A DNA stretch of 64,000 bases from Charina bottae (GCA_023362775.1 JALMGJ010000001.1:88724501-88788500), one strand, 5' to 3'; shown: positions 1-13,539, counted from the first letter of the stretch. Notes: generated by a model from the sequence alone, not told the origin. Numbers and translations: made by a program.

Positions 1-1999
1 TTCAAGGCAATAACCTAGAGATGTAAACAGCACAGTTTTGCAAAAGTGGCCACACTAGAGATTTACAAAAAGGATTGCTCTGTATTGGAGATTTCAATGC
101 TATTCCTAATATTTCCCAATGTGGAATTTGTGTTTTATTTCCTACAGCAGCTGAACAACATAAACCTTCATTAAATTCTCCACAGTGACCCCAAGATTTT
201 TCTGTGTAATTGCCTGATCAACTCACATTAATGTATAATACAGCATTATGAAGCTTTAACTCAGTGCACAGCATTTTATAATAAATGCCACTGAATCTCA
301 TCTCCACATAGTGGCTTATTTCCTTCTGGAGCTCTTGAACTTTGCTGTGGGTCCCATCCTCCTAAAAAACTGGACATGGATTGCAAATTTGTCTTCTGCA
401 TGTGATGAAGTTCAGGCTATTGCTTTTGTAGGATATAGCAAAGTCTACATCTAAAGGCAATATCTTTAATAAGAATATCATGGAATGCAGAGATTTTTTT
501 CCAGCTAAAATAAATAAATAAGCTATAGCCAGAGATGCTGCGCTAATGATAAGTGATTCATACCAGTCTTATCTGCATAAATTACCTAATTTGCATCCTT
601 GAGCAGCAGATTCAAGAAGAGTTAACTGTTAATATGTAACAGCAAAAAAGAGATAAAGTGCTGGGCTTTTACTGGGTTTTGATTTTTTCTTTCCTGGTGG
701 TCCCCCCCCCCCCAAAGAACAGGAGCAGTTGTGAATTGTTGCTTTTGTCATATGAGTGGCTAAGACTCTTATATTTTGAATTGGCCAACAAAATGTAAGA
801 TTTTATTTTGCAATGAGTGCTCTCCAAACTGGTATTCAAAATATAATTTGATGAGATGTTGGAAATCTCACATGTAAATTGAGTTTGATTTTTCCAAGTG
901 TATATTGCCGCTACCTTGAAGGAAGCATTTGAGAATTTGGATGACTTAATCAACAAAAACTTTCAGTGTTAGGAAGGGAAAAAGTCTCTTGGCTCTTATA
1001 TATCCCACAGTACATTAAGAGCCCGATTCTATACATTCCCATTCAGAAACAAGCCCTGTTTTATTCGGCTGCACATTTTCCCAAGTGAACAATAATAGAA
1101 TTTCAGTTTAACATTCAAGAAGCAAAAAAGCTGTTAGTTTCCAGAAGCAGTGATACATTTTTTCCCCTGCAAATTAAATTGGCTTTTGCTGGCCAATTAA
1201 CATGCGTCATAAGGAAACCTTGTAAATGAAAGTCCTGATTAATTTTTGATAGTGTATATACTTTCTCGCCACATTTTTTTCTATACAACTTTAATATTAG
1301 AAATCTTTCATTTTAAAGTTGGAAGACTATATTTAGCATAAATTTCTCTGCTTTGAAGGGTTTTGTTTAATGTGCTAAATATACTTGGTTGCTGAGAATA
1401 TTTGGCATTTAAATGTGAACCACATTTTCAAAGTTAAATTATATTTTGATAAGAAACAAAAACATGAAAAATTCCAAAATCTATATTGTCCTAATAGGGA
1501 TTTAGTGGTGCTTTTTAACATTCTGGAAACAAAAATTTCCACATATTACATGAGGATTATTACATGCCAATGAGACTCCAGTGTATGTTTATTTTCTATA
1601 TTTTACTTTTCATTCAATTATTCTGTCCTCAAGTGAAGATAAAGAATTATTTGAGAAATATGCTACCTCTTTCATAAATTAAAGATTTAAAATTTTATCA
1701 ATAAATTGTCTTGTCTTGTATTTTATAGTTTGCAAGGAATGTCCCATCCTGTCTTCCCAAAGCTTGGGGCCCTCCAGATGTGTGGTCTTCCCAGAATTCT
1801 TAGCTATGGCAGTGGTGGCTAGATAATTCTTTGGGTTGAAGTTCACGCATCAGAGAAGATGTCTAGATTTGGGGAAGCTGGTCCAATGCAGTCAACTGAT
1901 GGCGGTTTCAGTGCATGGAAGATAAAGGGCATCCAGAGTGTCATTAACTCAAGGAATTCCTTAGCCTTAAATTTGGTGATGGGCATTAGTTTGGGCAAA

Positions 2000-2172
2000 A
2001 GGAGAAGGTGATGGCAGAGGATGAGATGGTTAGATAGCATCACCGATGTAATGAACATGGATTTGAATAAACTCCGGGAGACAGTGGACAGGAAGGCCTG
2101 GCGTGCTATGGTCCATGAGGTCACAAAGAGTCGGACACGACTCAATGACTGGACAACAACAACAACAACAAA
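2000..2172 (+). mobile_element. BovB (RTE) LINE 3' end
   Basis: The translated plus strand reads as the C-terminal end of a BovB reverse transcriptase, including a stretch like AWRAMVHEVTKSRTRL. It is followed by the family's characteristic 3' end around GAGTCGGACACGACT and an (ACA)n tail. The copy is heavily 5' truncated; its left edge is approximate because the sequence before about 2000 is not clearly BovB. Confidence 0.75.
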
Positions 2173-2302
2173 TTAGTTTAGATGGCTTTTTAAAAAGGGA
2201 TAGATAAAGTTATGGTGGGAAAGGTGTTTTCAGGGCTGTTGCAGCTAATAGCCAAGTAGAAGTTCCATGATTAGAAGCAAGATACCTGCATATTCTAAGT
2301 GT

Positions 2303-2545
2303 GGAGGTTATTTATTTATTTATCCCGCCTTTATTAGTTTTATAAATAAGGCAGCGAACATACCTCATACTCCTCCCTCCTCCTCTTTTCCCCACAGCAA
2401 CCACCCTGTGAGGTGAGTTGGGCTGAGAGAGAGTGGCTGGCCCAAGGTCAGCCAGCCGGCTTTCGTGCCTAAGGCGGGACTAGAACTCGCAGACTCCTGG
2501 TTTCTAGCCCAGCACCTTAACCACTAGACCAAACTGGCTCTCTAT
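2303..2545 (-). mobile_element. Sauria-type tRNA-derived SINE
   Basis: On the minus strand the element starts with a tRNA-like head containing a B-box-like GAGTTCTAGTCCC. It continues through the SINE body (CTGGCCCAAGGTCA-like core, CCCAACTCACCTCACAGGG) and ends in a tail with AATAAAGGCGGGATAAATA. The tail resembles RTE/BovB 3' ends, as known for Sauria SINEs. A related plus-strand copy is at about 48013-48243. Squamate-restricted SINEs of this kind are the best taxonomic clue in the window. Confidence 0.8.
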
Positions 2546-3884
2546 CCTGCACAAGGCCCTTTTATTTTGTGTTCTGTCTTCAGCACTAGATTAGCCAGTG
2601 TGGAATGTAAGACGACTAAGACCCTTTTGCTGTCCAGAAGGGTTTTCCTACGCTTTCAGATTCCCATACCACAAATTCCATATGCAGAATTTACAGTCTT
2701 CGCTTTATTTCTGCACATTCCTGTGAAATGGGGTTGCTGTTTTGTAACCACAAGAAATAAAGCTGGCCATGGTGGCATACTTGATTCTTTAAATAGGAAG
2801 GGACAACCGGCAGCCCACTGGGTCCCATGCAGCCCCTTCTGGCCATGACTTCAGAAAACAAAGCACACTTTACTTCCCCACACTTGAGCTAGGAAACGGA
2901 GTAAAACCATAGTACCTAAAATAGGTTTTTCATGGTTTTAGAATTATTTGGGGGAGGGTTTGTGAAAATGACCAGCTTTGCTCACTCCTGTAGCCCACTA
3001 ATAACTTATCCATGCTATAGTGCCTAAAAGTGTGAATTGTATACAAAAATAGATCAGGACAGTAAAAATTGAGCAGAGTAACTAAAAATGAATAAATCCA
3101 ACAAGTAACATTTTTAAAAGTCTAAGATTTAGAAGATGAGCTAGTGCCAGGCAGGGTCATTGTGTCTGGTGCTAAATGCATTGTCCTGAACATTTCTCAT
3201 TCAAGAGCTGCTGTTCAGAAGGACCTCTCTCTGTAAACTCTTCATTTATTTTGGTGGGGAGAAAAGGACCTCTGGCATTGACTTTACTCTTTGGGCAGTC
3301 TTGTGTGGAATGAACCTGGGGTCTTGGATCGAGGAAGACCATTACTTTTACCACCTGCATGCTGTTTATGGGGGAAATGGTTGGCTCACCAAGAAACTTT
3401 GGAACAGTTTCCCACTTGATCCAACAGCCTACCTCCCATGGGTTTCGCAAGATAAAATGGCAAGTCATGTACCAGCCTTGTCGTCTTGAGGGGAAGAAAG
3501 TGGGCCTGTATGAAACAAATGAGGAAATAAGGGCAAGGCTCAATTTGGTATGATCTAGAGGAGAGTTCTCTTGTGCAAGCCCTATTTCCTGCAATTTTAA
3601 ATTTTATTTAAATCTATTAGCCACCCAACTCCAAAGGAGTCTGCATGAATTTTGCACAGGGAACAATTCTTCCACCATTCCCCAAGAGTCAAAATATTAG
3701 GATTTGCTATGTGTACTATTGTATGGTGTTTTGCAGAACAACAGGAGGTGTTGTTGAATGCATGTTCCTGTTTCTGGATTGAAATAACATGAAGAGGTGT
3801 AGAGGAGAGCAGCAAATGAATATCAGCTTGACTCACCAATTGATTGAGGGGGGCTTAATTCATCCTTTCCAATATAAAAAGGGA

Positions 3885-3905
3885 AATTTCTCTTTTTCCT
3901 TGCAG
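3885..3905 (+). promoter_or_regulatory. SOX7 exon 2 splice acceptor
   Basis: A pyrimidine tract (TTTCTCTTTTTCCTTGCAG) ends in AG at 3904-3905. The next two bases complete a glycine codon, so the intron is phase 1. This is where the SoxF genes carry their single intron inside the HMG box, just before the KSWK motif. Confidence 0.85.
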
Positions 3906-4807
3906 GCAAGTCCTGGAAGTCTTTAACCCCATCTCAGAAAAGGCCTTATGTTGAAGAGGCAGAGAGGCTGAGGGTTCAACACATGCAAGACTACCCCAAC
4001 TACAAATATCGGCCCAGAAGAAAGAAGCAGGTCAAGCGGCTCTGCAAGCGGGTGGAGCCAGGCTTCCTGCTGGGTAGCCTCTCCAGGGACCTGGACCACG
4101 TGCCTGAGAAGAGGGTGTGCAGCCGAGCAGTGGGTGAGAAAGATGGGCAGGCTGAATACTCGACTGCTTCGGTAATGCCAAACCTCAGGAGATATCAGGA
4201 GGTTCAGAGCAGTAATACAGGTACTCCAATGGACACTTATCCATATGGGCTGCCTACTCCTCCTGAGATGTCACCTTTGGATGTGATAGATCCTGAGCAG
4301 AGTTTCTTCTCCTCCCCCTGTCCTGAAGACCCTCGTCATCCCCACATGTCTGGAGACACCTACTCTCTGGAATATGCCACCAGTCCTCTCCAGTGCAACC
4401 ACTCTCTGGGTCGCATGCCAGTCCCTCAGTCAGCCTCCACCATCCACTCTGCTTCCTCCAGTTGCCCAGCACCTCCCACAGGAAATTATTACTCCCCAGC
4501 TTTCCCTCCTACTCTCCAAGCCCCCAGCCTCCACAGCCATCTTGGCCAGCTCTCACCTCCCCCCGAGCATCAGAACTTTGATAGCCTGGATCAATTGAGT
4601 CAAGCAGACCTTCTGGAGGAGATGGACCGCAATGAGTTTGATCAGTATCTCAGTGCCCCTGGACATCCAGAGCCTAGTGGGCTAACCATCAATGGACATG
4701 TCCAGGTCTCGCAGACAGCAAGCAACTCACACTCCTCTGAGACCAGCCTAATTTCTGTCCTTGCAGATGCAACAGCTACTTACTACAATAATTACAGCAT
4801 TTCTTAA
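3906..4807 (+). CDS. SOX7: SOX7, last coding exon (exon 2)
   Basis: This is the second and last coding exon of SOX7, a SoxF transcription factor acting in the nucleus in endothelial and haematopoietic development. It starts in phase 1 and encodes 299 residues plus TAA. Residues 1 to about 38 are the end of the HMG box ([24 protein letters not shown]), followed by a basic tail. A proline/serine-rich transactivation region follows, with the [13 protein letters not shown] motif. The beta-catenin-binding motif DRNEFDQYL is at residues 240-248 (4625-4651), and the end is [20 protein letters not shown]. That C-terminus and the [10 protein letters not shown] block separate SOX7 from SOX17 and SOX18. 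The first ATG inside the exon (3983) is internal, not the start. The exon is intact; exon 1, with the N-terminus and most of the HMG box, is absent from the window. It lies tail to tail with C8orf74. Confidence 0.95.
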
Positions 4808-5160
4808 GTCCGAGAGACGAGATCTGCTCTGTGGACCAACAAAGCAGTTTACTGGACAGAAGGTTTCCCTTTCTCAGGGTTTCCCACTCTGAACTGAAGT
4901 AACTTTGGAGTTCACTTTCTAGGTAATTACTCCAGTTTCCCCACATTCTCTGTTCCCAATCTAACTACTGAGAATCTGTCTTCAGAAGGGTCTTTCTATG
5001 TCAGTTAAAAGGATACATCTCCACTGATGCATCAAGGCACCTTAGTGTGTTGACTTAGACTAAAGAATCCTTGTTCTTTCATCAGACTGAAGGGCCCAGT
5101 CAGAGCTGGGATAGCATAATAATAATAAAAAATCTGGTCTACCTACAAAGGCATGACATC
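4808..5160 (+). other. SOX7: SOX7 proximal 3' UTR
   Basis: DNA directly after the SOX7 stop. A canonical AATAAA is at 5124-5129 inside an AATAATAAT run, so a short 3' UTR of about 340 nt is possible. Further AATAAA motifs occur downstream, for example at 8835-8840 in an AT-rich stretch. The 5.1-8.85 kb stretch may therefore be a longer 3' UTR. The true end cannot be set from sequence alone. Confidence 0.5.
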
Positions 5161-7236
5161 AGGAAATATACATGACCACTTATGTAGTCCTTCAACCAAA
5201 GATGCTCTTGAGTTCATTCCCCACTCCTGCTAAGCAGACTCAGATTAATGGGATTGGTGCAAAAGTTTTACTGTGTGCCTGTACAAATTCAATTCGTTAT
5301 GCAGGATGTCTTTTCTCAAATGTTTTTGCTCTTTGCACAATTCCCATTTGTTTCCATGGGCTTGCATTGGATATTTTTCTCTACCAAAGCTGAAAGAGAA
5401 TATGTAACAATATCAAAAATGGTACCACAGAGGCATCATCATCCTTGGTGGATGGGCTACTTACCATCTCTGTTGTCTCTAGCCAAACAGATTTTATATT
5501 AAAAGCAGTGAAATATGCTTAAATAAGGGTAATCAATTGAACATATAGCTCTTGGGAAGTGGTGTCCCTCTCCCTACCCACTCCTGCAGCTCCCAAATTC
5601 TACAAGGGCCTCGTGCTGCGAACCACCTGGGTTCTATCATCCCTTTTCAGTTTGGCACACTTTAGCCAACTGAGCATTGACTATGGCAGTAGGGCAAAAT
5701 GGGTCAAGCTGGGTGAGACTTTATCATAATCAGTGGCAAATGTGGCTATGTAATCTCATCATGAAATGTAGGTCTGAAGAATTGCATGTGGCTTTGGACA
5801 ACCATTTGCTAATGCTCAGTGTAGCCTATTAAGCACCCTGTTTAGTAATGCAATTTTTAGGAAGGGTCTAACAATCTCACTGTACGTTGGGCAAAGGTAT
5901 GTTGGGCTACTTTTCTGTCCTTTAAAAAGAAAAAAAGCAGCCTCAGTTTGGGTGTTGCCCTTTGCTTCTTTCAGGATCTTCTCTTTTCTCATTGACTGTG
6001 CAAGTGGACGTTATAGAGGTCGGTACAGCATTTGTGATTGGGAACAACCAAGAGAGAAGCATCAGGTGCAAATATGAACATTTGAGTACGCATTTCAAGT
6101 GTCAAAATAGGCAAGGGGCAAGTGAAGTTCATCTTAATAACGTTTTAACAAGAGGTGTGCAAAACATTTCAAGGTCACAACGACATTTCAGGGTGAGGAT
6201 GGTTCGCTTGTTTTATATACCTTTAATTCTAACTTAATTGGATCAGGGGAATACTGGGTGGGGGGAAACAGGAGCCAGGCATCTTCCATAACAAGCTGCT
6301 TTCCAGATAACTTGGCTGACAGCCATCATCACCCAAATCTGGTTACAAATGAGGGCTAGTGGTCTAACACGTTTGGAAATGTGTTTTGGACTCTCCATGA
6401 TCTAAACTGACCACAAAGACTGTCAGAGAGAGAGATGATCTAGATTAGGATAATTATTAAAAATCCCTTTCTTGATGCCCCTCCCTGAAGTTGCTTTTGA
6501 GTTTAAAGTCCCTGAAACAGCGCTGTCCTCTGGTTTTTTGGCCTGCCTCAAGCTTCTGAACAACCTATAATTTAGGAAAAGCTTCTCATCCCCTAATAGT
6601 TATTTTATAAGTATATTTTATAATATACATTGTGGAAGGTGTTATCGATCCCCAGATTTATTTTTGGCTTCAGAGAAGTATAACAGCCAGTGCAGTATTC
6701 CTACAAATGCAGTAATTTTAAGTAAACCTATCTTGATGATATGGTGTCTTTATATGCATGTGGGAAAATGCTGTTCCTTAACACTGTTTTTCTGTGCGAC
6801 GGCTTCCAAGGTAGTTGGCTTCTGAGAGATGCAGCCTTATGAGCGTATGTCGGTTTGATATGCATCCTTGGCCAAAGGAACCAACATATTTGCTTCCTCT
6901 TATGATTAAACACAGAATTCCCTTTCAAATGTTATATACTGAACTCTTCAGTGTCGAAATTATTGTACAGGGCTTTTTCCATAATAAAAAGAACTCATAT
7001 TAGACCAGGCCATCCAAATCCGACATATTTCTAAGACGAATCCTAACGTCAGTAGGGACAACTTCAGCTATTGCATTCAGCTCTCCATTTAATGCAAAAC
7101 TTCATATTAAAACATTCCTGACAAATGGGAGCCTTGCCTCTGCATGAACATGCCCAGTGAAGCGTGCCCACCATCTCTCTGGGTATTAGATTCTACTATT
7201 GAATTTTTCTTAGTGTTAGGAAACGTTTCCTCACAC

Positions 7237-7455
7237 CAGGTAGTCCTTGTTTAGCAACTGCCTGATAAGCGACCGTTCGCAGTTATGACAGTGATGAAAA
7301 AGTAACTTTGTGACCAATCCTCACATTTATGACCTTCGCAGGTCGGTAAAGCAAAGGAAAGCTGAAATAAGATAACAGTCATGGTTTCACTTAGCAATCG
7401 CTTCACTTAACGACTGAGTTGGTCCCAATTGTGGTTGCTAAACGAAGACTACCTG
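7237..7455. mobile_element. MITE with CAGGTAGTCCT termini
   Basis: The left end reads CAGGTAGTCCTTGTTTAGC and the right end is its imperfect inverse (ACGAAGACTACCTG). The interior has repeated TTATGACC / CTTAGCAA / CACTTAACGAC words. It is a shorter, more diverged relative of the element at 24361-24769. No transposase is encoded. Confidence 0.7.
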
Positions 7456-9862
7456 TATTCAACGAGTTTTCATGTAATTTAAGATTATTATTCCAAATCT
7501 CCCATTTATAACTCCTTTACATACTTGAAAAATGCTCTCCTGTTTCCCTGTGCTCAGTCATCTGCTTCCTCCATTTCTTTGCCCTTTTGGCCAGTATTTA
7601 TTAAATCGTTATGTGACAAGTTGCTGCCTTATCTGCTGTGCTGGGCTCTGCTCATTCTTGGCAAACCGCAAACTAGCTCCAATTGCTGCACATTCTGGAT
7701 TTGTCAAAAAATCAGTAAAACTCAGGTTTCTTGCTCTTCTCTGGAGCTCAGTTCTTTAGCAGGAAACCCAGATTCATTACCGAGATGTTCATTTGACTGA
7801 GAGCTGCTTCGGCCAATTCCTGCTTGTAGAGTGAGCCTGCATGTTCCTTATATTCCTCATACTGGGCTTTAAATTATATTGGATTCAGTTAAAATTAAGG
7901 TGGGTCAATTTACGTCTGCAAGAGAAACTCTTTCCATATAAGCGAATGTTTAGCTTTTGTATGGTAAACTACTCCATATGTTTTGCCATTTTGGAAAACG
8001 AAAGATTATATTCATTGATCCAGCAACTGTTTCCATTGTTGCAATCTCATTGACGTTAATGGGATTACGCTAGGATGTAAACGATAGATGTCCTAGCTAT
8101 TAAAACTCATGCAGATGATTTGTCAATTGCGACGCTGGTCTAATGTGGCAAAATGGAATGAATGCTGTACTACTGAAATGCTAGCATCAGTTTGGGAGGT
8201 AAATAATTATAACGGAAAGATTTTGGTGATTAATTTCAAAGGCTGCCTGTAGTTATTCAGTGTGAAAGGGAAAGATTGTAGAGGCATTGTTCATAGGCAT
8301 TGTTACAAGGATCCGATCTGAGGACCATCTCTTGACTCCAATTAAGTCTTGAAGCACCTGAATTGTTGTATGAACTTAATTTAACAGCCAGGCCTCCCAT
8401 CTTCTCACTTTTCTAACTTTGTCCTCCTGCTTCTATCAGCCAGCTTCATCCACACTGCTGGCAAAAGATCTGGGGAGAGTTTTGTTGAAAAGGATCAATA
8501 TTAGAAATGCCTGATTTTTATCAAATCGTCCTTGAAGAAAGATACTTTAGTGTTTAAAAGTAAAGTTTATCCTCTTTTCTGTGTCCTATTTTTGCCTGGA
8601 ATGGCACTGTACATATGTATGTTTTACAGATTATCCCCCCTCCCCACCATGCATTTTTATTGGTAGACTTCCTTATATTGATGGAAATCAACTGTTTCTT
8701 TGTTAATCAGTTATTTAACAGAATTAATGGTAATGTAATGATTAATTAGCTAGTTTATTTCATTCTGTTTTTCTAATTTTGTTCCTCAAATGTGTGATTT
8801 AATCTACAAATAATGTTTTATATATATATTAAAGAATAAATGAATTAAACACGAGACATTAAGATAAATAATTCTTTTATGTGTTACTCTATGCGCTTAA
8901 TTTAATCTGATATTGTTGTTTATTCGTTCAGTCGTTTCCGACTCTTCGTGACTTCATCTGATATATCATATTTAAAATATTTTATGTAAAGATGGTCGGC
9001 CTTTTCAGATACATGGAGTCTATAGAATAAGGGAGGAATGCCATCTATTATCATTTCTTTACTATTTTCACCCAGATTTCAATATCTTTTTATTAAAGTT
9101 AATTTCTCTGATTACTTTACAGTATATCTAGTTCAATGGATTCGTAATTTGCACTTGATATAGACTTTACAAAGCACAACTCAAGCGAAGCTGATGCCAA
9201 GTACAAGATATGCAAAACCTGGAACTTCAGCCTACTTGAAAGCATGATGCGTAGAACAGGGCAGGATTTTTGTATCATAAAGGCATATTTGGATGGTCAC
9301 TGTTGGAAAATGGCCGCTGGGGACTGGGGGTTTGGTCATACTTTTTAAGTGGTCATAAATAGATCTGGCTTTGAATTGTTCCTCAACGCTTAATACATTT
9401 AAGTGAACCCTTGTGATTGCTCACTTTTTTTTACTGAAGTGAAAAGTGTTTATTATAGCTGGTACAACATTTGCAGTGATGGGCATAAGCCGTTTGAAGT
9501 AGGCTGAACTCCTTATATGTTCATATCGGAAGAGAAGTACTGGAAAGCTCTGTGTATTCCCCACATAATTTATTTAATGAGCCCCCTAGGTATCGGGGAT
9601 GTTTTCCCCTTAATCCAGCATTTCACTATTAAGGCTAGATGCAGCTCTGCATTTAAAGAATTCATGCTTCGGTGAATTCAATGTCTAGCAAGTTCTCACC
9701 CAAGTACTAGAAACAAAGGAGAGTTACCTTCTGTCAGCCCTATAAGATAGACCAATCTAGGAAACCAGTGCCATATGGGTCTAAAGCTACTTTTATTAGA
9801 ACAGCTATAGTAACAGAATCTTGAAAGTCTAAATGTGTTTCCCTCCTCCCTCACTTTAATTT

Positions 9863-9990
9863 ATTCATTCATTCATTCATTCATTCATTCATTCATTCAT
9901 TCATTCATTCATTCATTCAATTTATCACCGCCCAACTCCCCCAAGAGGGACTCTGGGCAGTTTACAATCAAACATAATTAACTATAATAC
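9863..9990 (-). mobile_element. L2 LINE 3' end with (ATTC)n tail
   Basis: A tract of about 14 ATTC units is joined to sequence whose minus strand is the typical end of squamate L2 copies (CTGCCCAGAGTCCCTCTTGG followed by GGCGGTGATAAAT). Several similar L2 ends lie elsewhere in the window. Confidence 0.65.
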
Positions 9991-11924
9991 AAATATAAAT
10001 AAAGTTAAATAAATATTAAAATACTTTATCTTCGTGTGAATTAGGGAGAGGCTCATCTGAGGGGTTTTCTTAAGTTTGTTTCTTGGAATGGGCTAAAGCC
10101 TTGCTTGTCTGATCATTGCCTTGGTAACAGATCTTCCTACTGTCTGTCAAGGCCATTCTCTGTGCCCTCTACAGCGTCTTGCCAGAATTCTAGCCTTGAA
10201 GAGAACTCTGCTCTCTTTTTGGAATGGTGGAGTTTGAAAATACCCCCAAAGCAAGCCTTAGGATCCCATGGGCAGCCTTTGAAACACTCTGAGATTGTGC
10301 TACCAAACGGGCAACTGCAGGGACAGGGTTAAAAAACTCAAAAAGGCCATGACCACGTGATTGAAGTTGCATCTCTTTTTATATCATACACGCAATGGCA
10401 AAAGAGTGGAGCCTTGTCATCTTGATGTTTTTGACCTCCCAGCCCTGTAGATGGTACAAAAGCATACCACTGATTTTGGCAGTATGGTTTTCAGGTAAAA
10501 GAAAGGAAAATAAGAGTGGAAATAGGAATGCAAGGCCTTGGTGAGATGAAACCCTTCCAGTCTTTTCCCTTTAATGCTCCCCCTCTGCAAGCTCCTTAAA
10601 AATATTGGACAGTTTTGGCCTCTTCCCTTCCAGTGAGGTACCTGCATCCACAGAAGATCTCCCACAGCCTCCCATCTGGTCAGGAGAATGAGTTGAAGCT
10701 CGTATGCTGAAAAGGGTTACTCCTCTCTGCTGCATTACTACAGCCTTCCTGACAGGTAACTACTCTGCCTTTCTTTTTTAAAAAATAGTGTAAACTCCAA
10801 GGATCAGGCATGCTACCATTTTGCAGAGAATCTTGAGCAATGAGTTAATACTTTTCTGCACAAAGAAAAGACACTTGATACAGCCTTATAAAACAGGTTA
10901 AGCCATAGCCTACAGGCTGCATGGAGCCCCTAGCCACATTTTTGCAGTTCCTAAAGAATGTGTGTGCTACAGCTGATATACTTGGTATCGGTTCTATCCA
11001 TGTGATGTGTCAGTTAATCCAGAGCCGCTGTAAGTAAAACGGGAAAGCTAATGCTGCTTGGATTTGTACTTTAATATAACAGGATGGGCCAGAACAGGGT
11101 TTTTCAAACTCTGTTCCATAGAATCCTAGAGTTCTGGAAGAACTTGATGGGGTTCTGTGATAGAGTAGGGGCAAAACAACCCTTGCACTTGAATGAAGCC
11201 AAGTGTCTATCAGTGGAGCCTCCCAGACTAATCGGCAGCTTTGGGACCTGCTGGTGGCCATCCAAGTAATAACCAGGTCTCACTTCGCATAGCTTTTTTT
11301 GAGATTAGCCAGTTGTTAAATAATGTAACTGTGTTTATTAACTTTCATAGGAATTGTAAAGCAGATTAGAGTAGACCTATAAAACAACCAATGAATAAAA
11401 ACAACCATCCAGAAAAATGAAATCTGTTTTCAGTACCACATTTAAAAACAAAATGAGGAACTGGATCCTGTCCAGGGGTAAGTAACCAGCCTGGTGAGGA
11501 GAACTGGAAATTAATCTGGGGAGACATTACAGCAATTATGAAATACCTGCAGCACAGTCATTCAGCAGAAAAGACTGGTTTTTGATTATTCCAGGGCTAA
11601 GACTAGCATAAGTGATTGAAAATGGCAAAGAATCAACCTTTGGTGAAACATTAATAAAGTGTTAGTGGTGTGTGAAAATGATGCAGCCACTTAAGCATTC
11701 ATTACAAATTCCCCATATTTGGTTGATTCTTAGGTTTAAGAATCTTCTAGATGTAGGGGGTAAGCCAGATAGCATTGTGACTATTCCAACGCTGAGCTTG
11801 AGAAATTTGACAACAGTCCAGATGGCATAATGACAAAAAGGCCAAATTTGCAGTCCAAACCTGAACTGCTGGATATCTGTTTCTCCATGACTATATTTCT
11901 GCTTAACTTTGCATTGTTGCATAT

Positions 11925-11926
<2 letters not shown>

Positions 11927-11983
<57 letters not shown>

Positions 11984-11984
11984 C
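11927..11984. repeat. (TG)n microsatellite ending in (GC)4
   Basis: About 25 TG units run directly into GCGCGCGC at 11977-11984. Alternating purine-pyrimidine DNA of this length and composition is prone to Z-DNA formation. Short ORFs rich in TH or VC dipeptides here come from the repeat. Confidence 0.95.
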
Positions 11985-12570
11985 CTTTGGCATCCACGGT
12001 TAGAAATGAGAAGAAAAGTTTTTTGGCACATTTTATAGACATGGCTTGTGATACTATGAAGCAAGCAGGGCAGCATGGTGACAAGTACTATTTCAGCAAA
12101 CAAGGTCTGAAAAGAATAGAAGAAGTAGGATCTTTCTCATATATGCACACATACGCACATAGCATACATCAGGCACCATCATCCCACCCTTTCTGGATAG
12201 CCATTGGAATCCTGCCAATGTGTGCGTCTTGGTGACCCAGGGCAATTTTCCATGAAACTGAAGAAACGGGAGGTGCATTTTCCCCCCTCCTCTTGATCAC
12301 CAACTTCAAGATTATAAATTAGAAATTTGTTAGAGTTAGAAATTTGTCAGAATGGAAATGAAATACGGTGAATACTGTTTTATATTTCTGCAGCCTTGAA
12401 AGATTTGACAAAAGGTTTGTTCACATAAAGACTTTAGATTTAACTTCGAATGAGCTAAGTTCTTGCAAAGTTTGTTAAGGAGTTGTGCTGTCTTGAAAAA
12501 TTCTTCCTTACTTAAAAGAAACACCTTCCCTTTTGTATTATTCACCGCAATCTCCCTTTTTCCATGCAAT

Positions 12571-12591
12571 ACACACACACACACACACACA
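12571..12591. repeat. (AC)n microsatellite
   Basis: Ten AC units. Confidence 0.9.
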
Positions 12592-13539
12592 TTAACATTC
12601 TCTGCTTCCCAGTATAACTAGCAAGAGACAGGGCTTTGGTCAGATTTTCCAGTAAGGGAACATCTACAGTAATTATTTGACCTCAGCTGGCAGCTTCCTG
12701 GGTGAGTGAAAGAAAGTAGAAGGCATCAGAGAGAAAGGGAAGAGGGTGACAGAGAAGGGGTGGTGGCATGTATCTCTCAACCAATTACCCCTGAAGGAAT
12801 CTGAACGCAGCTCTTGACAGATCAAGAGATCTCCCTAGGTGGGTTACCCATTTCTCAGCTGCCAGGGCAGAAGATGCACGATTAGGATCTTTCTCCCTCC
12901 CCTCCCAAAATTCAAGGCAGCACAAGAAGCACTTTAGGTTGGGACCATAATGTTGGGAGAAGAGGATGGATCCTCCTAATCTTTTCCTAATTAAAATACT
13001 TTCTCCTTTAATTTGCCCCGTCGGCATTATTTTAATTTGGAAAATGGCATTAGGAAAAAGGGTCATATATAACACACTCTGTGACATACGCCTCTCACGG
13101 CTGCGTTCTTAATTATTAAACCCTAGGAAATTCTAAACTCCTTCCATTCAGTCTGGCCCTTCACACTCAATTTAACTTTGGCCTCCGCTAAAACAAAAAT
13201 GGGTACCGCCTTCAATGGGCTTACCTTAAATAAGCAAATTATAAATGTTTGGAAATCCTGAGTGGAGATTGATAATAATGAGGAAGAGGAGGAGGAGGAT
13301 GGGTTTTGTCATGGAGCTGTTCGGTAAAATGAGACTTTTTTTTTTCTTGGTACCCAGCGGTGGAAGGCTGGCCTGCATCACCTCACATTCCAACATGGCA
13401 AATTCTGCTGCTTTCTCAGGAAGAAAAAAAATGTTCTCCCGCTCTGATCTGTTAGACGAGGAGGAAAAGGATTCATTTTCCCAGAGCTGTAGAGGGAGGC
13501 TCCTGCTGTGTGCAAAGGAGAAGGAGTAAGACACGCAGC

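Larger units (their letters stand above)
1..3905 (+). other. Partial intron 1 of SOX7
   Basis: This stretch lies upstream of the SOX7 exon 2 splice acceptor and is intronic by inference. I saw no exon encoding the first part of an HMG box on the plus strand, so exon 1 should lie left of the window. It contains a BovB 3' end (about 2000-2172) and a minus-strand Sauria-type SINE (about 2303-2545). Bases 1-1740 are AT-rich with no feature I can identify. Several short ORFs here have no recognisable protein signature. Confidence 0.7.
5161..13000. other. SOX7 distal 3' UTR or intergenic DNA
   Basis: No protein-coding exon is supported here. The stretch holds a MITE at 7237-7455, a BovB 3' fragment near 8917-8955 (minus), an L2 3' end with an (ATTC)n tail at about 9863-9990 (minus), and (TG)n and (AC)n tracts near 11.9 and 12.6 kb. 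The remaining single-copy-looking AT-rich DNA shows no recognised feature. Confidence 0.5.

Noticed and set aside
3983..4807. ATG 3983 as the start of a separate short gene
   Set aside because: The frame is open upstream to a splice acceptor at 3905 and encodes HMG-box sequence, so the ATG is an internal methionine of SOX7.
11662..12235. ORFs rich in His-Thr or Val-Cys repeats
   Set aside because: They are direct translations of the (TG)n microsatellite.
13245..13529. 94-codon basic ORF as a small protein gene
   Set aside because: Composition follows GAGGAGG-type DNA, and overlapping ORFs of similar length lie on the other strand.
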